In this document: in pieces, positions 32,801 to 36,205 of the stretch
Numbering within the stretch: position 1 is the first letter of the stretch
Layout: the number at the start of each line of letters is the position of its first letter
Origin: Reticulitermes lucifugus
Taxonomy: Eukaryota > Arthropoda > Insecta > Blattodea > Rhinotermitidae
Length of the DNA: 36,205 nucleotides
Assembly (NCBI GenBank): GCA_026260175.1
Contig: JAKCWW010000962.1
Coordinates: 1 to 36,205, forward strand
Direction: 5' to 3'
Notes under the pieces: model-generated
The model's input: only the letters and a program-made list of their open reading frames with translations
What the model was told of the DNA's origin: nothing
Database searches by the model: none
Program-made: the position numbers and the translations under genes

Positions 32801-34327
32801 TAAGGAAGAAGTTATGTACAAAGTCTCATTAGCAGTTAGGAAGTAGGTTTCCTGATGTTTCATCTCCTTTGATGTCAACAATATATTGACATAAGAATAA
32901 TTTTGAGTAACAGGTTTCTTGTTAAAGAAGTGAGAGCAGACATGATGTGTTTTTTCAGAAGAAACGTCAGATAATAATGGGGTGCATTCAGAGTAAAGAC
33001 TACAAAAATCCTTATTGGGAGAATACGGTGTTGTAACTTGTTTTGTGAAGCAGGGTAGAGTGGTGAAGTCAATCCATTTTACAGATAAATGGACATGACT
33101 AGGCTTAGGATTATATATGCATTTTGCATATTGCATGTGTCTAATAAAACTACATTTACATGTTTGGGGCCAATCCTATAAATAATGAATTGCATATTGC
33201 AGTTATAATTTTGGTTCGAGTTATAATTTTGAACTCAGATATGTAGATACCATAAATAAGTTCCATTGTATGACCTCCTGTGGTCTGGATGATTAGGCTT
33301 CAGTTTCTGGCCTTATCTGGGTTTTCATTTCTTCTACTGTTTATACTGATTTTCAGCCATTTAACTCATACTGGGGAGCTCTTCTCGGAGAGCAAAGCAA
33401 GCAGATCTTGAAATTTACTGCTGAACCCCATTTAGTCTGAAGATCTAGAATGCTTGCTTCTTGGACTTGGGAGAACATTACCTTTACCTAAGCTCCCTTT
33501 TGACTGTCAGTCACTTATAGCTGAGTGTTTGAAGTGCTTGGAAAGTTGTATTCTAAATATAATATTGATTTTTCTTTCAGGATAAAGGACACATGCAGCA
33601 TCGCTACATTGAGCTGTTTTTGAACTCCACACCTGGCAACTCTGGAGGAGGAGGAGGTGGTGGTCTGGGAGGTGGAAACTTTGGGAGTATGGGTGGTGGT
33701 GGATTTGGGAGTGGTTCTGGAGGTGGAAGCTTTGGAGGTGGTAAGGATACAGTATCTTTGTAATGTTAGTTCTTTTGTTTGCTGCAGCCACACAGTCTCA
33801 TGCAATGCTTTGTTTGGCTGGCATATTAATAACATATGAAAATATAACACTTGCTCTTCTGTCATTGTATATGTTAGCAGTTAACACACAGTATTAGAGG
33901 TGGCAGTGGAAGGTGTGCTTGAGTTGGTATTGCACTGTCCCCCTTTGCCAAAGAAGTTCATAGCTTACATCTAGGTAACAGCACTTCTTAATTCATATTG
34001 TTATTTTGTCAAGTTTAGTACCTTAGTGTAATTGTAACTGTATTTTCAGAAATTTCAAATTATTTAGGTTTGTAATTTGTAACAGTTTTTATAGGTGAAA
34101 CGTGTTCAACATGCAACAGTTTTTGTTGAAATTTCAATATGCTTTGTGCTTGTATTCGTAACAAAGAAATGTGTGTGTGTATGCCCCGAGACTTCACAGT
34201 GTTTGTTGCATTTTCTTTCTTCCTTTCAGGTATGGGGAATAGTTTCCAGCGAGGGTTTTCAAGCAACTTGGGTGGTGGAATGGGGTTCAGTAGCCAGATG
34301 GGAGGTAGCAATTACAATTCATTTTAA
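16769..34327 (+). CDS. hnRNP F/H family RNA-binding protein (glorund-like), complete, nine coding exons
   Basis: The CDS joins 16769-16865, 17718-17876, 18903-19046, 22502-22640, 28531-28706, 29072-29364, 31663-31782, 33581-33740 and 34230-34327: 1386 nt, 461 residues. It has three quasi-RRMs: about residues 12-88 ([10 protein letters not shown] to GHRYIEVF), 112-186 (VRLRGLPF to GHRYIEIF) and 318-392 (HMRGLPF to [11 protein letters not shown]). Known hnRNP F/H proteins use the conserved Arg and aromatic in RGLPW/F and the HRY loop to hold single-stranded G-tracts; here these are R17, W21, R82, Y83; R117, F121, R180, Y181; R323, F327, R384, Y385. Residues about 200-317 are Gly/Arg/Asn-rich with Tyr and Phe, and 394-461 are Gly/Ser/Phe-rich, like the GYR and GY domains of the family. 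The expected role is nuclear splicing control and RNA binding; the Drosophila relative Glorund also represses nanos translation. The nine exons join without a break. It is the insect F/H orthologue by architecture; the exact name is not certain. Confidence 0.96.
17095..17495 (-). pseudogene. Decayed non-LTR retrotransposon tail, antisense in hnRNP intron 1
   Basis: Read on the minus strand across several frames it gives [11 protein letters not shown], then [14 protein letters not shown], then a [14 protein letters not shown] stretch and [12 protein letters not shown]. This order (LKPILTYGSETW, GTTRRDRIRNE, GHVKRM, RIPRR, KKRG--W) is the conserved C-terminal end after the reverse transcriptase in many insect LINEs. 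Stops and frameshifts show it is dead. The clade cannot be assigned. Confidence 0.6.
17718..17876 (+). CDS. hnRNP F/H coding exon 2
   Basis: The exon completes quasi-RRM 1 (residues 33-85): [13 protein letters not shown], then the RNP1-like GEAYVEM, then MGHRYIE. The acceptor is CACACAG and the donor GTATGT at 17877. Confidence 0.96.
18448..18620 (+). mobile_element. tRNA-derived SINE, diverged (third family)
   Basis: ATGGCTCAGGCAGTTAATAG resembles an A box region and GAGTTTGATCTTTGGG a B box. TTTGTGGTAGACAAAGTGAC, GTGAGACAGGTTTTCGTG and TTTTTCTCCGTCGGTA match a body widespread in arthropod SINEs (recollection). It is inside hnRNP intron 2. Confidence 0.55.
18903..19046 (+). CDS. hnRNP F/H coding exon 3
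   Basis: The exon encodes residues 86-133: the inter-domain linker with the family hallmark [10 protein letters not shown], then the start of quasi-RRM 2 ([20 protein letters not shown]). The acceptor is GTCTTTCAG and the donor GTATGT at 19047. Confidence 0.96.
19047..20282. other. hnRNP intron 3, left part
   Basis: Unique-looking AT-rich intron without recognised features. Confidence 0.5.
20283..20560. repeat. Interspersed repeat, copy 1 (hnRNP intron 3)
   Basis: The sequence from TAAATTCCTGTGTATTATAT through CCATTAGCCCCC, GCTGTGTTA, TTCAACATGGATGTAATGTG and GCAGTATACTGAATGG is paralleled in order by 23355-23600. The class is not known. Confidence 0.6.
21743..21928. repeat. Near-perfect hairpin with internal 33-bp direct repeats
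   Basis: Arms 21743-21806 and 21865-21928 are reverse complements over 64 bp with one mismatch. A 33-bp unit starting TTGTCTGCATAAGATATATA begins at 21807, 21840 and 21873. The whole lies in intron 3 of the hnRNP F/H gene and ends one base before an N (21929), so assembly should be verified. Confidence 0.85.
21929..21929. other. Single unresolved base
   Basis: One N falls directly at the end of the right arm of the hairpin, a place where assemblers often fail. Confidence 0.99.
21930..22055 (+). mobile_element. Short decayed retroelement-like coding fragment
   Basis: From 21934 one plus frame is open for about 40 codons ([18 protein letters not shown], then [14 protein letters not shown]) before a stop in ATATATGA. 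The composition resembles the region ahead of reverse transcriptase in Penelope-like elements, by recollection of such sequences only. A partial copy of the 33-bp unit follows at about 22030. Together with the hairpin it is bounded by the 12-bp direct repeat GATTGTGATTAT (21731-21742 and 22056-22067). Confidence 0.3.
22442..22501 (+). other. Possible alternative 5' extension of exon 4 (20 in-frame codons)
   Basis: TTGTTTGCAG ends at 22441. Splicing there would keep frame and add 60 nt with no stop, inserting a hydrophobic, Cys-containing stretch ([19 protein letters not shown]) after FFS in quasi-RRM 2. The extension is not conserved in the family, so the downstream acceptor is taken as the main one. 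Confidence 0.3.
22502..22640 (+). CDS. hnRNP F/H coding exon 4 (139 nt, unusual splice sites)
   Basis: The exon encodes residues 134-179 and two bases of Arg180, completing quasi-RRM 2 ([27 protein letters not shown]). The acceptor, ending in GGTTGGGTAG at 22501, has no pyrimidine tract. The donor is the weak GTGGGG, with a G-quadruplex motif just downstream. A better-looking acceptor at 22441 would add 20 in-frame residues. The exon length is not a multiple of three, so skipping shifts frame. Confidence 0.93.
22641..22679 (+). promoter_or_regulatory. G-tract / G-quadruplex motif at the exon 4 5' splice site
   Basis: The intron starts GTGGGGAAGG, and 22663-22679 reads GGGAGGGACAGGGTGGG, a four-G-run quadruplex motif with loops of 1, 3 and 1. 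The hnRNP F/H family is known to bind intronic G-runs near 5' splice sites, so the gene's own product is the obvious candidate ligand. Exon 4 itself adds GGG at 22548-22550 and GGGGG at 22560-22564. Confidence 0.6.
23054..23219. repeat. Foldback MITE, complete copy (hnRNP intron 4)
   Basis: The termini AAGATTCAAGTAATCTGGGA and TCCCAGAAGACTTGAATATT are inverted. The loop reads GAGGACTACTCAGACGCTGA, then AGATGGAGGCAGCAAGCTCA. It is clearly the same family as 4987-5175. Confidence 0.7.
23355..23600. repeat. Interspersed repeat, copy 2 (hnRNP intron 4)
   Basis: This is the second copy of the repeat at 20283: TAAATTCATGTATATTATAA, CCATTAGCCCCCCC, GCTGTGTTACAGTGAAC, TTCAACATGGATATAATGTG and GCAGTATATTGAATAGCGAA. 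Confidence 0.6.
23601..25339. other. hnRNP intron 4, middle part
   Basis: No exon or RNA gene recognised. A more CG-containing patch at 24490-24700 (TCATGAAAATCGGTTCGTTG) resembles wording common in insect transposon tails and may be a decayed repeat. Confidence 0.45.
25340..25604 (+). mobile_element. Older diverged copy of the same SINE
   Basis: The copy shares with the intact one GATTCCCAGCAGGGA (B box region), GGGGCCCACTCAGCCTACCATGAAATGGGTACT, CACCTCCATGTAGTGCCAAGGTT and an ending in TTTTACCTTAT. It is clearly more decayed and lacks a recognisable A box. Confidence 0.65.
25617..25869 (+). mobile_element. Full-length tRNA-derived SINE with target-site duplication
   Basis: The head (about 25621-25697) is tRNA-like: an A-box-like GATAGCGTAGTCGGTAT and a B-box-like GGGGATCGAATCC. 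A body follows (CCCACCCAGCCTCCTATACA, GTGCCAGGGTTAAAG) and then the tail TTTACCTTTACC. Flanking direct repeats CTGCATTATGAA at 25605-25616 and 25870-25881 mark a target-site duplication. It sits in intron 4 of the hnRNP F/H gene, immediately 3' of an older relative. Confidence 0.85.
26590..26770 (+). mobile_element. Strongly diverged SINE copy
   Basis: The pieces GTGATTCCCAGCAGGGA, GGCTACCAGGTCTC, AGCCAGGGCATGAAGTTGACTAC and TAGAGCTATACCTGTGTTCC follow the order seen in the intact SINE at 25617. A GTT/ATT microsatellite follows directly. Confidence 0.45.
26771..26828. repeat. Compound microsatellite (GTT)n(ATT)n
   Basis: About eleven GTT units are followed directly by about eight ATT units. 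Confidence 0.97.
26829..28260. other. hnRNP intron 4, right part
   Basis: Contains a 98-codon frame (27499-27795) with one hydrophobic stretch and no recognisable domain; I do not regard it as a gene. Confidence 0.45.
28261..28320. repeat. 30-bp tandem duplication in hnRNP intron 4
   Basis: Two adjacent 30-bp units, AAT.TCTCACT.CT.TGGGG-like then TTGGCAGC., differ at only a few positions. A third degraded relative lies near 28349-28380. Confidence 0.8.
28531..28706 (+). CDS. hnRNP F/H coding exon 5
   Basis: The exon encodes residues 180-238: the last strand of quasi-RRM 2 ([18 protein letters not shown]), then the start of the Gly/Arg/Tyr linker ([20 protein letters not shown]). The acceptor is AATCCAG and the donor GTGAGT at 28707. 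Confidence 0.95.
29072..29364 (+). CDS. hnRNP F/H coding exon 6
   Basis: The exon encodes residues 239-336: the glycine-rich linker with several runs of four to eight Gly, and the start of quasi-RRM 3 ([19 protein letters not shown]). The acceptor is TTCTTAG and the donor GTAAGG at 29365, in phase 0. The opposite strand reads as a long proline-rich frame, a by-product of the Gly codons. Confidence 0.95.
29365..30865. other. hnRNP intron 6, left part
   Basis: No feature recognised before the SINE at 30866. Confidence 0.5.
30866..31108 (+). mobile_element. 5'-truncated SINE copy
   Basis: The copy starts inside the tRNA head (GGGGATCAAATCCTGGTGGG) and continues through CCCACCCAGCCTCCTATACA and GTGCCAGGGTTAAAG to ACTTTACCTTTACC. 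It is close to the 25617 copy and includes a segment (CTATATCTGTACTCCGCCTC) missing there. It lies in intron 6 of the hnRNP F/H gene. Confidence 0.8.
31663..31782 (+). CDS. hnRNP F/H coding exon 7
   Basis: The exon encodes residues 337-376, the middle of quasi-RRM 3 ([34 protein letters not shown]), a block nearly identical across hnRNP F/H proteins. The acceptor is TTTGCAG, the donor GTAAGT at 31783, and both ends are phase 0. Confidence 0.96.
31783..33580. other. hnRNP intron 7
   Basis: The sequence at 31950-32350 is purine-rich and frame-broken and could be decayed transposon, but I cannot name it. Confidence 0.45.
33581..33740 (+). CDS. hnRNP F/H coding exon 8
   Basis: The exon encodes residues 377-429: the end of quasi-RRM 3 ([17 protein letters not shown]), then the start of the Gly/Ser/Phe-rich C-terminal domain. 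The acceptor is TTTCTTTCAG and the donor GTAAGG at 33741. Confidence 0.95.
34230..34327 (+). CDS. hnRNP F/H coding exon 9 with stop
   Basis: The exon encodes residues 430-461 ([16 protein letters not shown] to GGSNYNSF) and ends at TAA 34325-34327. The acceptor is TCCTTTCAG. The 3' UTR follows. No AATAAA is visible downstream; ATTAAA at about 35033 is a possible poly(A) signal. Confidence 0.94.
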
Positions 34328-35050
34328 AATTTCATTCGTTCAATACCACTTAGGATGGTGAGAAAGGATCGTGTGAATATTTTAAAAGACACTGTGTTAG
34401 GATTGTCGTGTTTCCCACTTCTGGTGTGTTCATCTCTTCATACATGCTTGGTGCCACTATATGCTGAGCTTGCAGTGTGCTGATGTCTTGTCACCATAGT
34501 AACCGGAAGTGGCATCATCATCATCATCATCATCATTGTGCATATATGTAATATGCAACTTTGCAAATTACTCAACAGTTCTGTAAGTTCACAGGTATTT
34601 AACAAAATTTCCCTTTCTTGCAATTTTGAGTACACAAGAGGGTGTTTAATTTTTTGTTTGGTAAAATAATGGCCTATATGTAAGTTTCAAAATTTGTCTT
34701 GTTTGGAAAATAAGATAGCTTTAGGTTCTGTCCTATTGTGTCACGTGGAACTTATCCTTGACATAATTTATACGAACTGCACACAGAAGAATATTACTCA
34801 GAAAATGTAAGTCTATAGATGTCCACTTCTGGCATTGCCAGCAGTCTAAGGTGTACAAACTTTTACCTTTGCAGTAGCTTTTTGTGGACAGCAATAGTTT
34901 GTTTAGAGCCTTCTGTTCCACTGAATGATTGTGCCAGTTTGGTAGCTTGATCAGATAAGTTTGTGAAGTACCGTGCTTGCACACAGACACACTTTGTAAA
35001 CTTTGTATGTGACTGGAGAATTGGTTTCACACATTAAACAAATCTTTGAT
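34328..35050 (+). other. Probable 3' UTR of the hnRNP F/H gene
   Basis: No ORF of note follows the stop. The first candidate poly(A) signal I see is ATTAAA at 35033-35038, so the UTR may end near 35050 or may run on; the end is uncertain. Confidence 0.4.
34513..34537. repeat. (ATC)8 microsatellite in the hnRNP 3' UTR region
   Basis: Eight consecutive ATC/CAT units lie about 190 nt past the stop codon. Confidence 0.95.
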
Positions 35051-35648
35051 TATTTTTAGAAATGCAGGTACTGAATTATGTTTATGTCCTTTGTGCTGAA
35101 AACTTGCATTTTAGTGGATGATGTATAATCCTTTTTTATAAATGAGACAAAACCATGTCCATGCTATGCATGTGTAGATTTCTTTCTTCAGAACTTGAAA
35201 TATGTGGCTAGCTTGTTGGAATCTTTGTGGCATAAAACAGCGTTCAGAAGTATGGTATTCTGTATATTTAGCATCACATTCTGTTAGAGGTATGTATAAT
35301 TAATTGGACCTTGCTTTATGAAATCACACATGCCAAAGGAAGTAACTTGAAATACCATTGAGGCACCTGTATGTTGTGCACAGTAATGCATTATAGAGAC
35401 GAAACTTGGAGAAGATGAGAGAAATTCTTGGTGTTGTAGTAATAAGAGTATGAATCTTATGCATGTGTTTTATGAAATGAGTGATGTACTTTTGCTTAAG
35501 GATGACTTCTTTTACACTTACAGCACATCCACAGTTGAGATGTTTGTGTGGAAAGACAATGTTGTGACACTTGTGTGCTGAAAGTTCCAAGGACAATCAC
35601 TTTCTTCTTTTGTAGCTGTGTTTTACTGCATAACATAAATGTGTAGTA

Positions 35649-35690
35649 CCATATTCATCCAAATGCAATGCGGCCATAATACGTCTCCCT
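35649..35690. mobile_element. Terminal-repeat-like end of a pogo-like element
   Basis: TACCATATTCATCCAAATGC followed by AATGCGGCCATAATACG resembles the TACCGTAT..TCGAATCTAATGCGCA type end seen at the left edge. It lies just past the 3' end of the transposase remnant, where a terminal repeat is expected. Confidence 0.4.
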
Positions 35691-35855
35691 AATGAGTCAC
35701 ATTGACTTTATGTAGGTAATACTATACTAAAACATGCCACATCCCATCTACCCTTATGGGCCAGTGTTATTCCTTCCACCTTCATTGTCTGCAGTGTGTC
35801 TTTTTCACAGTCCGGTGCCTTCATCTTCTTCACAGCTGCTGTTGCCATTCCCATT

Positions 35856-36056
35856 CTATTCACCGTTCTTCTGCATGTTGCCAGAAGCATCCAATGCACT
35901 GGATATACGGCACTTTTTAAACACGTTCACAAACACTTTTGGTGATATGTAGTGCCATGCCATAATGATCCATTGGCAGAGCAGACTCACACTGGGCTTC
36001 TGATCCCATTTTGAATGCAGCTCGTGTATAGCCCTCTTCTGCACATGGTCTGCCAT
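35856..36056 (-). pseudogene. C-terminal remnant of a pogo/Tigger-like DDE transposase
   Basis: The minus-strand frame reads QKRAIHELHSKWDQKPSVS, then WIIMAWHYISPKVFVNVFKK and CRISSALDASG. The pattern W...AW..IS...V...FKKC.IS.ALDG is characteristic of the C-terminal part of pogo/Tigger-type transposases found in many animals (family knowledge). The frame cannot be followed upstream to the window edge, so it is a broken or partial copy that continues past 36205. Confidence 0.6.
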
Positions 36057-36205
36057 CTTAGTGGCAGAATGAATGTCTAATAAGCACTATAGTACAACAG
36101 GGTGCTACAATCTTGGTGATGTAATTTGGTTTGGCTTGGCGTAGTTCAATTCGGTCCTTCAAACTTGAATTGAAGGTGACCCCTTTATTTAAATGCCAAA
36201 ATTGG

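Noticed and set aside
33515..33865. 116- and 94-codon minus-strand frames
   Set aside because: They are the complement of hnRNP exon 8 and its glycine codons.

Overview
The window looks like nuclear DNA from an insect, most likely a polyneopteran with a large, repeat-rich genome such as a cockroach or termite. The reasons are AT-rich, CpG-poor sequence, spliced genes with introns up to about 5.9 kb, and many decayed SINEs, foldback elements and DNA-transposon remnants, including a tRNA-derived SINE with a TTTACC tail. The Blattodea placement is inferred; no organism label is visible.

Two conserved genes are arranged head to head. On the minus strand, 12785 down to 7001, is a complete five-exon MOB1 gene (mats, Mob kinase activator 1) of 217 residues. 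On the plus strand, 16769 to 34327, is a complete nine-coding-exon gene for an hnRNP F/H family protein of 461 residues (glorund-like) with three quasi-RRMs and glycine-rich linkers. Every intron of both genes was placed by GT/AG sites that keep the reading frame and join conserved protein sequence.

The interval of about 4 kb between the two start codons has a stretch, about 12.6 to 14.7 kb, with visibly more CpG than elsewhere. This probably holds both promoters and an untranslated first exon of the hnRNP gene. It also carries a 126-bp tandem duplication. A GC-rich repeat with a 12-base assembly gap follows at 15.8-16.3 kb.

From 1 to about 7000 I see no gene. That stretch holds SINE and foldback copies, a long inverted repeat (2498-2835) and a 73-bp tandem duplication. 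The introns hold a pogo-type MITE, a 36-37-bp minisatellite, an antisense LINE tail, nested SINEs, microsatellites and a striking 64-bp-arm hairpin with 33-bp internal repeats. The right edge carries the C-terminal part of a pogo/Tigger-like transposase on the minus strand, and both window edges carry similar transposon-end sequence.

The most interesting biology is around exon 4 of the hnRNP F/H gene. Its 3' splice site lacks a pyrimidine tract. Its 5' splice site is weak and is followed 22 nt later by a canonical G-quadruplex motif, the kind of G-tract this protein family binds. Skipping this 139-nt exon gives an early stop, which suggests a testable autoregulatory circuit.
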